Shown: positions 28,295 to 38,194 of the stretch, in pieces
Layout of the letters: each line of letters starts with the position of its first letter
Numbering within the stretch: position 1 is the first letter of the stretch
Origin: Vibrio hannami
GTDB lineage: Bacteria; Pseudomonadota; Gammaproteobacteria; Enterobacterales; Vibrionaceae
Length of the DNA stretch: 64,000 bases
Direction of reading: 5' to 3'
Assembly (NCBI RefSeq): GCF_029589055.1
Contig: NZ_JARQZP010000003.1
Location: 1,860,001-1,924,000 of the forward strand
Program-made: the position numbers and the translations under genes
The notes under the pieces: model-generated
The model's input: only the letters and a program-made list of their open reading frames with translations
Database searches by the model: none
What the model was told of the DNA's origin: nothing

Positions 28295-29185
28295 TTAACT
28301 CTTCAATAACTGTTTTAGTTCTTCAATAAGCAATCTGGTGCCTTTAGTTGCGCCTCGATGAGGATAAACGGCATAAACTGACTGCTCCGGAGGGAGTGAT
28401 AAATCCGGTAGTATCTGAACCAACTCACCAGATTCAAGGTAATCATCTGCCATATAATCGGCTATCTGCGCAAACGCATTTCCGGCGAGCGCAGCACGCA
28501 CAATTAGATCTGCATCATTGACTACAAAATTGCCATTCAGCGTTTCTGATACCAGCTCGTGGTCATCATTAAAGTACTGGAGCTTATTTCTGAACAGATT
28601 TTTTCTTCGATATAAAGAGGCAGGCAGTGCAGCAAGATCCTGAACAGAATCTGGTTTGCCGTGCTTTTGGATAAAGCAAGGGCTGGCAACCAGCTTCATG
28701 CTAACGTCTGTTAACTTAACGGCTATCAGGTTGGAATCTCTAGGCTCCCACTGCCTGATTGCCACATCATAGCCTTCTTTTATGATATCGGTATGAGCGT
28801 CCGTTATTTCCAACTCAAACACTACTTCAGGATATTGAGTTTGTATTGAGCGTATTGCCGGTTCTACATACTTTCTGCCAATAAATACTGGGGAAGTGAC
28901 TTTTACGACCCCTTGCACTTTTTGCTGATAGTCGTGGGGAATATCATTAACTTCGTCCATTAGCAATTTGATCTGACGAGCTTTAGCGTAAACTTTTTCT
29001 CCAACCTCCGTGAGCGACATTGATCGGGTTGAACGGTTGAGAAGTATCGCGCCTAACTCGTTTTCTAATGACTTGATTTGTTTTGTCACTCTTCCCGGAT
29101 CGGTATTGCGCAATTTGGCTGCATTAACAAAGCTTCCCTGATCGACAACATCAAGAAATACCAGCAGGTTTTTACTTTCGTTCAT
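28295..29185 (-). CDS. LysR-family transcriptional regulator
   Basis: A 296-aa regulator beginning MNESKNLLVFLDVVDQGSFVNAA. The HTH spans about 5-65 (AAKLRNTDPGRVTKQIKSLENELGAILLNRSTRSMSLTEVG) and the effector-binding domain follows (VQGVVKVTSPVFIGRKYVEP). The frame extends upstream to 29431, but that part overlaps the transporter gene and has no LysR homology. The ATG at 29185 with GGA upstream is the right start. It lies downstream of the transporter on the same strand with a 191-bp gap. Confidence 0.9.
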   Translation of the reverse strand: MNESKNLLVFLDVVDQGSFVNAAKLRNTDPGRVTKQIKSLENELGAILLNRSTRSMSLTEVGEKVYAKARQIKLLMDEVNDIPHDYQQKVQGVVKVTSPVFIGRKYVEPAIRSIQTQYPEVVFELEITDAHTDIIKEGYDVAIRQWEPRDSNLIAVKLTDVSMKLVASPCFIQKHGKPDSVQDLAALPASLYRRKNLFRNKLQYFNDDHELVSETLNGNFVVNDADLIVRAALAGNAFAQIADYMADDYLESGELVQILPDLSLPPEQSVYAVYPHRGATKGTRLLIEELKQLLKS

Positions 29186-29376
29186 TGCTAATTCCACTGT
29201 CAAAACCGAACTATCGTTACAGAAATCATAACAGAAAAGAGCTGTTTCAAGCGCTCCCATTATTGCCCTCGGCGACAAAAGTATATTGGCTTTATGACTA
29301 CTTATTCGGTGTTCTAGGTGGGCATAAGACAAGACCCAGATATCAATCCAGGCCTCCAATTTGAGCTCGTAGAGCG

Positions 29377-31035
29377 TTAACCCGCCCAGAGTAAAATAGC
29401 GAGAAGCTGAGGTAACAAGATTCGTAAGCACATTACCAGAGGATAGACGGTTGCATAGGAAAGCGCTGAAGCTCCACTTGTAGGATGCAGACCATTTGCA
29501 AATGCCAGTGCTGGTGGATCGGTCATTGAGCCGGCAAGCATACCGCAGATTGTCAGGTAATTAAGTCCTCCGAATATTCGGGCTAGAACACCAACGGTAA
29601 CGAGCGGTGTAAAGGTAATCATTACCCCATAGCCCATCCAGCTGAAACCATCTCCATTAACCAGAGTATCTACAAAGCCACCTCCGGATTTTAGTCCGAC
29701 AACCGCAAGGAAAAGAACAATGCCAATTTCCCTTAAAGCAAGATTGGCACTAGGTGGCATAAACCAGTAGAGCTTTCCGATGCTCCCGATTCGAGACAGA
29801 ACCAAAGCAACTAACAGAGGTCCGCCAGCTAAGCCAAGCTTAATCGCAGCCGGTAGGCCAGGAAGGTAAATCGGAATGGAGCCCAGAAGCACACCAAGTC
29901 CGATGCCTAAAAAGATTGGCAGCATCTGTACTTGATTCAGTTTTTGACGCGCATTACCTAATACGCTGCTGGCTGAATTGATAGCACTTTTATGCCCTAA
30001 CAGGTTGAGTATGTCACCAAACTGCAGTGAAGTTTCTGCATTCGGAACCAATTCAACACCCGCACGGTTTAGGCGAGAAACCACAACATCGTATTTCTCT
30101 TTGAGAGCCAGATCGCCAATCTTTTTGCCCAATACATTTTCGTTGGTTACAACAATGCGTTGAGACTTTAACTCTGTTCCTTTGGTCGAAAGATTGGCTT
30201 CAACCTCTTCACCAATGATTAGAATGGCCTTTTCAAGTGCGTTGTCTTCACCTACAAGATGGAGAAAGTCGTTTAACTCTACATGTGTTTTCTCATCGGG
30301 GATAATGAGGTCACTGCCGCGCTTCAACCTTGAACAAATCAACTCTCCCTTGGTTAGACTCAAAATATCGCTCAGAGGAAGGCCATTCAGGTTGGTATTC
30401 TTCAGCTCGACGTTTTTCGACAGTAAGCCCTCTTTTTTCTGCCCGCTGGCTATTTCAAACTGTTCTGCTTCTTTGTCTACATCTACTTTAAAGACCAGTC
30501 GGAGCAACCACATGGTGAGAAGAATACCGCATATACCAAAAGGGTAGGCGACCGCATAACCCATGCCCGTTAAGCCGATCATTTCACTGCTTACCCCTAG
30601 TTCACTGAGGATCTGCTGTCCAGCCCCCAGAGATGGCGTGTTGGTCACCGCTCCAGAGAACACACCAAGCGCAACCGGAAGCGGGATATCAAAGAGGTGA
30701 TATATGATAACGGTAACGAGACCGCCTAAACCTACTATTAGTGCAGCAAACCCGTTGAGCTTGAGTCCGGAGCTTCGAAGCGAAGCAAAAAAGCCAGGGC
30801 CAACCTGAATACCAATAGTGTAAACGAACAATATTAAGCCGAATTCCTGGATAAAATGTAAGGTGTGTCTGTCGAGTTCTACGTTGAGAGTTTGAGCAAA
30901 GTGGCCGACGATCAAACCGCCGAACAACACACCGCCAATACCCAAACCAACACCGCGAACTTTCCAGTTCCCTATCCACAATCCAAGCACTGCTACCAGC
31001 GATAACAAGCTGATAGATAGTGCAATATCACTCAT
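29377..31035 (-). CDS. YidE/YbjL-family (AAE) putative antiporter with two RCK_C domains
   Basis: A 552-aa membrane protein. Two blocks of membrane helices (about 1-190 and 370-552) flank a cytoplasmic pair of RCK_C/TrkA_C-like domains (about 200-350; [20 protein letters not shown] and [22 protein letters not shown]). Each block carries family motifs, e.g. [21 protein letters not shown] and [20 protein letters not shown], showing an internal duplication. AspT, the best-known relative, exchanges aspartate and alanine. The substrate here is unknown. The gene stands alone. Confidence 0.9.
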   Translation of the reverse strand: MSDIALSISLLSLVAVLGLWIGNWKVRGVGLGIGGVLFGGLIVGHFAQTLNVELDRHTLHFIQEFGLILFVYTIGIQVGPGFFASLRSSGLKLNGFAALIVGLGGLVTVIIYHLFDIPLPVALGVFSGAVTNTPSLGAGQQILSELGVSSEMIGLTGMGYAVAYPFGICGILLTMWLLRLVFKVDVDKEAEQFEIASGQKKEGLLSKNVELKNTNLNGLPLSDILSLTKGELICSRLKRGSDLIIPDEKTHVELNDFLHLVGEDNALEKAILIIGEEVEANLSTKGTELKSQRIVVTNENVLGKKIGDLALKEKYDVVVSRLNRAGVELVPNAETSLQFGDILNLLGHKSAINSASSVLGNARQKLNQVQMLPIFLGIGLGVLLGSIPIYLPGLPAAIKLGLAGGPLLVALVLSRIGSIGKLYWFMPPSANLALREIGIVLFLAVVGLKSGGGFVDTLVNGDGFSWMGYGVMITFTPLVTVGVLARIFGGLNYLTICGMLAGSMTDPPALAFANGLHPTSGASALSYATVYPLVMCLRILLPQLLAILLWAG

Positions 31036-31482
31036 AGTTCTATCTCCTTAAGCTATTAATAATTCTTGTTAATTCGCGGAGTCGGATCAGAAATATCCTG
31101 GATACAGGCAAAAAAGTAGTAACGACAAATGCGAATTTTCTGAAAGCAATAGTTGGATATTGAGTCGGTCAAGCTCGGTAAGAACTGATTTCGCTTCTAA
31201 CGAAAGGAGTGGTTAGAGAGTTGGCATACGGCTGCTAAGTAGTAAAGAACTGCCTCCAGACTTTATAGAAATTATCATATCAACTCAGGCTCATTGAACT
31301 AGCAAATGAGTTCAATAATGTGTGTTCGATCAGAAAATGATTCAATCTTAAATTATTGATATTTATAAGTATAATTCGTATTTCTAAGATTTCATTTTTG
31401 GTAAGTGGCGGGGTTTGTCTGGTAAAAGTCAGGTGAACATTACTACCCACCTGACCAACTTTACTTAATAACGAAAGCTCTG
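31036..31482. other. Intergenic region
   Basis: About 450 bp with no gene. It holds the presumed promoter of the antiporter gene and, at its left end, the terminator of the convergently placed flavin oxidoreductase gene (31428-31455). Nothing else stands out. Confidence 0.4.
31428..31455 (-). terminator. Terminator of the flavin oxidoreductase gene
   Basis: GTCAGGTG and CACCTGAC enclose a 12-base loop. On the minus strand the stem is followed by TTTTACC. Confidence 0.75.
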
Positions 31483-32976
31483 TTAATCAACGTCAACCAG
31501 GTATCGGTTAATCTTCCAGGTATTAGCCTTTTCACCTTGCTTTAGAACAAAGCGTACGCGACCTTTTACTTCTATCGGAGTTAGTGGATCTGGCTTTTGA
31601 TTGGCGGTGAAAGTGACATCGCATGTGGCCTCAATGCTGTCAGCCGTTTTTCTGGTTAACATAAAGTTCTCGACCTTATGGTTGCTATCAACAAAGACTT
31701 CGTTTGTTTCAGCGTAAAACAGCAAGTATTCCTGTTCGGTACGAATTTTACGATCCGGAGTACTCATCAGGAACCCATCCCAATCGAAATCTTCTGTAAA
31801 TGCATCTGTGTCTGCACGAGCGTCAAACTTGCTGTAGTAGTTCAGAATAAACGCTTCGGCCTGTTCTTTCGCCGGGTCAGTTGCGAACACTTCGGGGTCA
31901 GCAACGGAATAGTCGATAAGGCCTTCTTCCGCGCCGCCGTAATATGTTTCACGATGTCCTTCGTTAAGCTCTAAGTCATGCTTAAAGCGATACACCAGAT
32001 CAGGATTTGCAATATAGGGTTCACCGAACGCCACAAGGTCAACCAGACCAGTGTCCAGCATTTCCTGGGCTGATTCTTTAGTGTATCGACCTGCAATAAT
32101 GACCTTACCACTAAATACATCACGTACCTGCTGGCGGAAAGTGATCGGTACCTCGCGGAAGTTCATCACATTCTCAGAGAAATGCACGTAAGCAATACCT
32201 AGTGGTTCAATTGTTTCAAGGAACTTAAGCACTGTCGTTGGCATATCAAAGTCATCAGCCGGATGGTCAATGGTTAGATAGGGAGATAATCGAATAGCGG
32301 TTTTATCCGCACCTATTGCATTGGCTACCGCTGTAATTATCTCAACAGCAAAACGAATACGATTTTCATCGCTGCCGCCATATTCGTCAGTGCGCTTATT
32401 GGTTGCTTTGTGCATAAACTGTTCGATAAGGTAGCCGTTAGCACCGTGAAGTTCGATGCCATCAAATCCAGCCTCAATAGCATTCTCTGCCGCTACCACA
32501 TACTGCTGAATCACTTCCTGGATATCTCCATGATTCATTTCGCGAGGGATTTCTGTCTTCAGGAAACCATAACCCCCTTCAGCAAGAGGGCCAAATGCAG
32601 GGCTAACTCCTTCAACCGGAGACGAAGAAATTGGCAGTTCTCCACCTGTAATGGCTTTATGTGATGTACGGCCAACGTGCCATATCTGAGCAAAGATAGC
32701 GCCACCCAAATCATGAACAGCTTTAGTTACTGGTTTCCAGGATTCAACCTGTTCTTCGGTGTACAGACCGGGAGTAAAGGAGAAACCACGACCCAATGTA
32801 GAGATAGGAATACCTTCTGAGATTAGCAAACCAGAGCTAGCACGCTGACGATAATATTCGCGCATCATATCATTAGCCAGATCGCCCGGTAGGGTTGCGC
32901 GTGAACGGGTCATAGGTGCCATTGCAATACGGTTTCTAAGCTCTAGCTGACCCATTTTCAGGTTACTGAAAAGCAT
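31483..32976 (-). CDS. Old Yellow Enzyme-family flavin oxidoreductase fused to an NTF2/SnoaL-like domain
   Basis: A 497-aa protein. Residues 1-365 are an FMN-dependent ene-reductase of the OYE/NemA group: LELRNRIAMAPMTRSRA (about 12-28), IWHVGRTSH, the active-site segment FDGIELHGANGYLIEQF and VDLVAFGEPYIANPDLVYRF. Single-domain members are about 360 residues. The last 130 residues (FILNYYSKFDARADTDAFTEDF to INRYLVDVD) look like an NTF2/SnoaL alpha-beta cone. The OYE part reduces activated alkenes with NAD(P)H. The added domain may bind substrate. Monocistronic. Confidence 0.88.
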   Translation of the reverse strand: MLFSNLKMGQLELRNRIAMAPMTRSRATLPGDLANDMMREYYRQRASSGLLISEGIPISTLGRGFSFTPGLYTEEQVESWKPVTKAVHDLGGAIFAQIWHVGRTSHKAITGGELPISSSPVEGVSPAFGPLAEGGYGFLKTEIPREMNHGDIQEVIQQYVVAAENAIEAGFDGIELHGANGYLIEQFMHKATNKRTDEYGGSDENRIRFAVEIITAVANAIGADKTAIRLSPYLTIDHPADDFDMPTTVLKFLETIEPLGIAYVHFSENVMNFREVPITFRQQVRDVFSGKVIIAGRYTKESAQEMLDTGLVDLVAFGEPYIANPDLVYRFKHDLELNEGHRETYYGGAEEGLIDYSVADPEVFATDPAKEQAEAFILNYYSKFDARADTDAFTEDFDWDGFLMSTPDRKIRTEQEYLLFYAETNEVFVDSNHKVENFMLTRKTADSIEATCDVTFTANQKPDPLTPIEVKGRVRFVLKQGEKANTWKINRYLVDVD

Positions 32977-33291
32977 CTTTATTCCTTATTCAATTATTGT
33001 CGCAGTCAGTCCTGATATATCAGGAACAAACTTAACTTCAGAGTTAAAGATGGCATCATAGGTCTGTACTCAGGTGAGAAAAAGAACGATAAAAACAATT
33101 TACTCTTGTTATTTATGACAATAATTAGTGAAGGATAAGTTTTGGTAGCCTACCTTTAGCCGTTAGGAGAGGCCGAGATTAATGTGGTAATGTTTTCTAA
33201 CAAGAAAGGGAGATAGTTTTAACAGTACATCAATGTATTAATAATGTACTAGTGTTTATATTAGAGCGTCATTGTCCCCGGGTAGATTAAA
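32977..33291. other. Divergent intergenic region
   Basis: About 315 bp between the divergently read flavin oxidoreductase and diguanylate cyclase genes. No gene or clear operator is seen. ATCAGGAACAAACTTAAC-like AT-rich DNA dominates. Confidence 0.35.
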
Positions 33292-34179
33292 ATGAGCATT
33301 ATACGAGAACGAAGTAGAGCTATCGCTACTTTAATCATTACTCTATTACTATCGGGTTTTATTGCACTTTATTATCCCTCTGCTATCCCTGACTCTACCG
33401 ATGTAGTCACAGAGTTAGCGAAGACTATTGCATGTGTCTACTTGCTATTCAGCCTGGAAAAGCTTAGAGAAGATTCAACGGTTTACAAAGCTCTATTTAT
33501 CTCCATGTCTCTTTTGGTTGTAGGTAACGCGATTGACTTTATGGATGAGTTTTTTGAGGTGCGAGGTTTTTTAGACATCGCTGAAGATGTTGTAAGAACA
33601 TTGGGGTTTATATTTTTTATGTCCGCCTGTATTCATTGGGTGAAACACCATATCCAGAAGCTGGCGCATATGAGGCACCTGGCTGAAGTTGATTCATTGA
33701 CGGGTGTACCTAATCGAAGAACTTTCCTCAAACTGACGGAAGAATACTTTGATTTAAACGAGAAAAATTCTTCGCATGTAAGCTTATTGGTTATAGATGC
33801 TGATAACTTTAAAAACATAAATGATACGTATGGTCACCCAGTTGGCGATAAGGTTCTGATAGAAATCGCAAACACTATCAAACTAGCGTTACGAAAAGGG
33901 GATTATGTTGCCAGGTTAGGTGGTGAAGAGTTTGTAGTGCTCTTAAAAGAAACAGACCGCGAGAAAGCGGCAACCATTGCGGAAAGAATACGTATAAATG
34001 TCCAGAAACTGAACGTCTATAATCTCTATAAGAACGTAAAATGTACGGTCAGTATTGGTGGAGCAACATCAAGCGGTCATTTGCTGAGCTTCGAAGAACT
34101 GTACCATCGAGCAGATGAAGCCATGTATAAGGCTAAGTCTCAGGGAAGAAACTGCTATTGCTCTTATGACAACACATAA
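33292..34179 (+). CDS. Membrane diguanylate cyclase (GGDEF domain)
   Basis: A 295-aa protein with about four N-terminal membrane helices (residues 10-120) and a short coiled linker, then a GGDEF domain (about 130-293). The active site reads RLGGEEFVVLL, a functional GGEEF variant. The substrate-binding region LLVIDADNFKNINDTYGHPVGD is intact, so it should make cyclic di-GMP from two GTP. No RxxD inhibitory site is evident just upstream of GGEEF. It is followed 50 bp later by a truncated membrane-protein gene. Confidence 0.92.
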   Translation: MSIIRERSRAIATLIITLLLSGFIALYYPSAIPDSTDVVTELAKTIACVYLLFSLEKLREDSTVYKALFISMSLLVVGNAIDFMDEFFEVRGFLDIAEDVVRTLGFIFFMSACIHWVKHHIQKLAHMRHLAEVDSLTGVPNRRTFLKLTEEYFDLNEKNSSHVSLLVIDADNFKNINDTYGHPVGDKVLIEIANTIKLALRKGDYVARLGGEEFVVLLKETDREKAATIAERIRINVQKLNVYNLYKNVKCTVSIGGATSSGHLLSFEELYHRADEAMYKAKSQGRNCYCSYDNT

Positions 34180-34229
34180 ATAAAACCACGGCGGGTGATT
34201 CGTTCAATATCAGAGATTGGCAGGGAAAT

Positions 34230-34370
34230 ATGGCGTTTATTAAAAATAATATCTGGCTTGCATTCTATTTTGTCGTTCTAATCTGGACTTTGTTCATAGG
34301 AGTTGCATCGTATATTACCTATCAGGATGTTTATGATGATTATAGCGATGATGTCCGAAACATTACTCTG
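34230..34370 (+). pseudogene. 5' fragment of a membrane sensor-like gene
   Basis: Behind GGGAAAT an ATG opens a frame beginning MAFIKNNIWLAFYFVVLIWT, one membrane helix, then YQDVYDDYSDDVRNITLL, the start of a periplasmic sensor domain. From about 34370 the plus-strand reading (to 34496) is simply the reverse complement of a quinone oxidoreductase gene, so the true gene is cut there. It was probably a sensor or GGDEF/chemoreceptor protein, but the diagnostic domain is lost. Confidence 0.7.
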
Positions 34371-34591
34371 CTCAAAGCGATAATACCGCTTCCTTCAACA
34401 CCAGAGATGAACGGCAATTCTGGCATCATACCCGGAGGCATGTTGCCTTCACGGATAACCGTATCGATGAAGTTGATTGGTGCTGCTTTTATCTGAACCA
34501 GGACCTGGCCTTCTTTTAGTGCTGGTTTGTCGATTTCTTTGTAGATAAGTTTGTCGCTACCGCCAGTTTGTTCTAATACTACCGCTTTCAT
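34371..34591 (-). pseudogene. 5' fragment of a zinc-type/quinone oxidoreductase gene
   Basis: An ATG at 34591 opens MKAVVLEQTGGSDKLIYKEID, then EGQVLVQIKAAPINFIDTVIREG and PFISGVEGSGII, the N terminus of an MDR-family quinone oxidoreductase of about 320 residues. Homology ends after about 70 codons at the same junction that cuts the facing sensor gene. The minus frame then closes at 34340 after a few unrelated residues. Confidence 0.8.
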
Positions 34592-34791
34592 GTTCTTCTC
34601 CTGTTCGGCAACTTGCCGTCATTCGTTATCAAGGTACGGGAGAAATATTAGTTGGCCTGAGGGATGAAAAAAATAAGCGATATGGGACAAGTGAATTGCA
34701 AAAATGGGATAATAGTCTGAGCCCTAGTCAGGAATCTATCGAAATTTAGCGCTGATATTCAGTTGATTATCATGTGTGTTATATGTGTTTT

Positions 34792-35631
34792 CTATGCTCT
34801 ATTTTGCTTCAAGAGCTCCTTAATTTCTGAGAGCTCTCTTTGTAGCTGCTCTACCTGATTGTGGGTAGCAAATATTTGCCTTGATTCGTATTCCGAGGTG
34901 ATGATTGGATCGTCAGACTCTTTGTCTTGTTCTGCTAAGGCATGTTCTGTCGTCATGGTTTCAATAACCACACCAATCATCATATTCAAAAATACAAATG
35001 CAGTAAGGAAGATAAAGGTAAGATAGAACACCCAACTCATTGGATAAACTTCCATGGTCTCATACATGACGTCTGTCCAATCCTCAAATGTAGCCACCCG
35101 GAACAACGTCAACATAGATATCGAGACATCGCCCCATAAAACCTTGTTGATAGATGAAAATAACAAGCTTCCTACAACGGCATAGATGTAGAAGATGATA
35201 AACATCAACACAGCGATATAACCCATCTTCGGAATAGCTTTGAACAAAGCATTAATCAACAGCTTAAGCTGAGGTACGGCCGATACCAGTCGAAGCACTC
35301 TGAATACGCGAAGCAGGCGCGCAATCAATATACCTTGCCCTGCGGTGGGTATTAGGCTCCCAACGACGATGATTGAGTCAAACCAGTTCCAGCCGCTCTT
35401 GAAGAAGTCTAGTTTATGTTTGTATGAGAAGAACTTGATGACAATTTCAACCAGAAAAAACAAAAGGATAAACTGATCTAACCAGTGAATCGCTACGCTC
35501 ACGCTTGTTGGTAGTTCAAACGTGTTAGCACCTATGGACAGTGCCGCGAGGATAATAACCACAACAGTGAAAGCCTGAAAATACTTGTTATTATTTATTG
35601 TGGTTAAGCTAACGTGCAGCGAAGAAATCAT
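34792..35631 (-). CDS. Voltage-gated-like cation channel (ion_trans family)
   Basis: A 279-aa single-repeat channel of the bacterial Nav-like group. It has six membrane helices. S4 carries regularly spaced arginines (RLLRVFRVLRLVSAV, about 105-120). The pore segment LTLFRVATFEDWTDVMY gives a FEDW filter instead of the LESW of NaChBac, so ion selectivity is uncertain. The C terminus is a short coiled coil (QVEQLQRELSEIKELLKQ) as used for tetramer assembly. I prefer the ATG at 35631, with AGGG upstream, to an in-frame TTG at 35673. Confidence 0.88.
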   Translation of the reverse strand: MISSLHVSLTTINNNKYFQAFTVVVIILAALSIGANTFELPTSVSVAIHWLDQFILLFFLVEIVIKFFSYKHKLDFFKSGWNWFDSIIVVGSLIPTAGQGILIARLLRVFRVLRLVSAVPQLKLLINALFKAIPKMGYIAVLMFIIFYIYAVVGSLLFSSINKVLWGDVSISMLTLFRVATFEDWTDVMYETMEVYPMSWVFYLTFIFLTAFVFLNMMIGVVIETMTTEHALAEQDKESDDPIITSEYESRQIFATHNQVEQLQRELSEIKELLKQNRA

Positions 35632-35844
35632 TGATACGAGCCCTTTTACTAAGACAACATTGAATATAATCAATCGAATACGACAATTGACAGATGTTAC
35701 TTAATTGACGACTTTTGTAAACGTTTCTTTAACTTTCTTTGAGGCCGCCGAAACGAGACCTCAAAATTCAGCTGAACAAAAAAAGAACCAACAAAACAAA
35801 ATCTCAGTTTTCACAGCTAAAAAATCGGATGACAAAATTTTCAA

Positions 35845-35860
35845 ACACTATATATTGTGC
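35845..35860. promoter_or_regulatory. NrdR box upstream of nrdD
   Basis: ACACTATATATTGTGC matches the NrdR consensus (ACAC-WAYATATD-GTGT type) at nearly all positions. It lies 43 bp before the nrdD start. NrdR represses ribonucleotide reductase genes. A second, tandem box one to three turns upstream is not convincing. Confidence 0.75.
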
Positions 35861-35902
35861 CTCCCATAATTAATAGCACCATATAAAGGCTGTGAGAATA
35901 TC

Positions 35903-38071
35903 ATGAGTAATGTCGTAGTCATCAAGAGAGACGGTTCAAGAGCCCCATTCAATGCGGAGCGTATAGTGTTGGCTGTAATGAGTGCAGCAGAAGCAACAGG
36001 ACGTGAAAGCACGGAAGGTTATGCTAAACAAGTAGCGGATAAGGTTCAGACCAGTCTTTCAGATAAGTACGAAGTCGATATTCAGGAAGTTCAGACGTTA
36101 GTTGAAGATGAGTTGATGCAGGGACCACACAAAGAGGTGGCCCGGGCTTATATCGAATACCGTCATGACCGTGACATCTCTCGTGATAAGAAAAGCTTTC
36201 TGACCCAGGAAATCCAGGGGTTGATTGAGCAAAGCAATATTGATGTTCTAAACGAAAATGCCAACAAAGATGGCAAGGTAATCCCGACACAAAGGGACCT
36301 GCTGGCGGGCATCGTTGCTAAGCATTACGCTAAAACTCACATCCTTCCAAGAGACGTTGTTAAGGCTCATGAGAGCGGTGATATTCACTATCACGATCTG
36401 GATTATGCACCGTTCTTCCCAATGTTTAACTGCATGTTGATTGATCTGCGTGGAATGCTTACTAACGGCTTCAAGATGGGCAACGCTGAAATCGACACAC
36501 CAAAATCGATTGCTACTGCGACTGCGGTAACCGCACAGATTATTGCTCAGGTCGCTTCCCATATTTATGGCGGAACAACTATCAATGGCATTGATGAGAT
36601 CCTTGAGCCTTATGTCATGGCGAGCCATGAAAAAAACCTGGAGCTTGCTAAAGAGTGGGATATTCCTAATCCTGAAGCTTTTGCCAAATCAAGAACAGAG
36701 AAAGAGTGTTTTGATGCCTTCCAGTCACTGGAATACGAAGTAAACACACTTCACACTGCCAATGGCCAGACACCGTTTGTTACTTTTGGTTTTGGTTTAG
36801 GAACTAGCTGGGCTGCAAAACTGATCCAGAAATCTATACTGGTAAATCGACTAGCTGGTTTGGGTAAGAACCGTAAAACAGCAGTATTCCCTAAGCTGAT
36901 TTTTGCTATCAAGGATGGTCTTAACCTAAACTCTCAGGATCCGAACTATGATATCAAGCAGTTGGCGCTGGAGTGTGCCAGTAAGCGCATGTATCCGGAT
37001 ATCCTGAACTATGACAAAGTTGTTGAAGTGACGGGTTCATTTAAAACCCCAATGGGTTGCCGTAGCTTCCTTAATCCATACGAAGAGAATGGTGAACTCA
37101 TCCATGATGGGCGCAACAATATAGGCGTGGTTAGCCTTAACCTGCCACGTATCGCAATTCAGGCCGAAGGAGATGAAGCTAAGTTCTTTAAAATTCTTGA
37201 TAAGCGTCTTCAGATGGCGCGTAAGGCACTTGATACCCGAATTGAAAGGTTGGAAAACGTGCCTGCATCGGTTGCACCTATTTTATATATGGAAGGCGCT
37301 TGTGGTGTTCGCCTAAAACCTGAAGATTCAATCGCTGAGATCTTTAAAAATGGACGCGCCTCCATCTCTCTTGGCTATATTGGTGTGCATGAAACCGTTA
37401 CAGCCCTTTATAAAGGTAAAGATAAAGGTCATATGTTCGATGAGCCTGAACTTACTCAGAAAGGTCTTGAAATCGTTGCCTTCCTAAAGCGTGCTGTAGA
37501 TTCCTGGAAAAACGAAACCGGGTATGCGTTTAGCCTTTATGGCACACCAAGTGAAAATCTGTGTCATCGCTTCTGTGCTCTGGATACTAAAGAGTTTGGT
37601 GTTATTGATGACATTACCGACAAGGGTTATTACACCAACAGCTACCATCTGGATGTTCGTAAGGATGCAAACCCTTACGACAAGATAGACTTTGAAATGG
37701 GTTATCCTCAGCATTCGAACGGTGGCTTTATTTGTTACGGTGAATTCCCGAATATGCAGCGCAATATAGAAGCTCTGGAGGATGTCTGGAACTATAGCTA
37801 CAGCCGCGTGCCTTATTACGGAACCAATACACCGATAGATGAGTGCTATGAGTGTGGCTACGAGGGTGAATTTAACTGTACCAGCAAAGGCTTTGTATGC
37901 CCGAAATGTGGTAACCATGATCCTGCTACAGTTTCTGTCACTCGCCGTGTTTGTGGCTACTTGGGAAGCCCTGATGCGCGCCCATTCAACCTGGGCAAAC
38001 AAAATGAAGTTGCCAAAAGGGTGAAACATCTTCCGGGTTCGGTTACGCCCACCGCTGGCATTGAAGAATAA
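35903..38071 (+). CDS. nrdD: Anaerobic ribonucleoside-triphosphate reductase (class III)
   Basis: A 722-aa oxygen-sensitive enzyme that makes deoxyribonucleotides from NTPs. Residues 1-95 form an ATP-cone regulatory domain (VVVIKRDGSRAPFNAERIVLAV). The catalytic barrel includes HYHDLDYAPFFPMFNCMLIDL. The C-terminal zinc site is CYECGYEG and CPKCGNHD. The glycyl radical loop RRVCGYLG has Gly685 as radical site, matching Gly681 of E. coli NrdD (712 aa). The activase gene nrdG usually follows but is absent here. A MazG-like gene follows instead. A NrdR box precedes it. Confidence 0.97.
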   Translation: MSNVVVIKRDGSRAPFNAERIVLAVMSAAEATGRESTEGYAKQVADKVQTSLSDKYEVDIQEVQTLVEDELMQGPHKEVARAYIEYRHDRDISRDKKSFLTQEIQGLIEQSNIDVLNENANKDGKVIPTQRDLLAGIVAKHYAKTHILPRDVVKAHESGDIHYHDLDYAPFFPMFNCMLIDLRGMLTNGFKMGNAEIDTPKSIATATAVTAQIIAQVASHIYGGTTINGIDEILEPYVMASHEKNLELAKEWDIPNPEAFAKSRTEKECFDAFQSLEYEVNTLHTANGQTPFVTFGFGLGTSWAAKLIQKSILVNRLAGLGKNRKTAVFPKLIFAIKDGLNLNSQDPNYDIKQLALECASKRMYPDILNYDKVVEVTGSFKTPMGCRSFLNPYEENGELIHDGRNNIGVVSLNLPRIAIQAEGDEAKFFKILDKRLQMARKALDTRIERLENVPASVAPILYMEGACGVRLKPEDSIAEIFKNGRASISLGYIGVHETVTALYKGKDKGHMFDEPELTQKGLEIVAFLKRAVDSWKNETGYAFSLYGTPSENLCHRFCALDTKEFGVIDDITDKGYYTNSYHLDVRKDANPYDKIDFEMGYPQHSNGGFICYGEFPNMQRNIEALEDVWNYSYSRVPYYGTNTPIDECYECGYEGEFNCTSKGFVCPKCGNHDPATVSVTRRVCGYLGSPDARPFNLGKQNEVAKRVKHLPGSVTPTAGIEE

Positions 38072-38094
38072 AGGTGAGCTAACGCTATAAATAA

Positions 38095-38121
38095 ACAGGC
38101 ATCAAAGTGGTGTCTGTTTTT
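38095..38121 (+). terminator. Terminator after nrdD
   Basis: ACAGGCATCA pairs imperfectly with TGGTGTCTGT and is followed by TTTTT. Confidence 0.6.
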
Positions 38122-38194
38122 ACATTTACTTGATTATAACTGGAATATAGGAGTTCCAAACGAATCTAACATCCAGAAAAGGATAATAAATAAG

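Noticed and set aside
29186..29431. An N-terminal extension of the LysR protein at 28295
   Set aside because: It overlaps the antiporter 3' end and the LysR HTH begins normally at the ATG at 29185, which has a ribosome binding site.
34371..34496. The plus-strand continuation of the sensor-like fragment as a real 88-aa protein
   Set aside because: From about 34370 it is the antisense of the quinone oxidoreductase fragment, so the C-terminal part is accidental.
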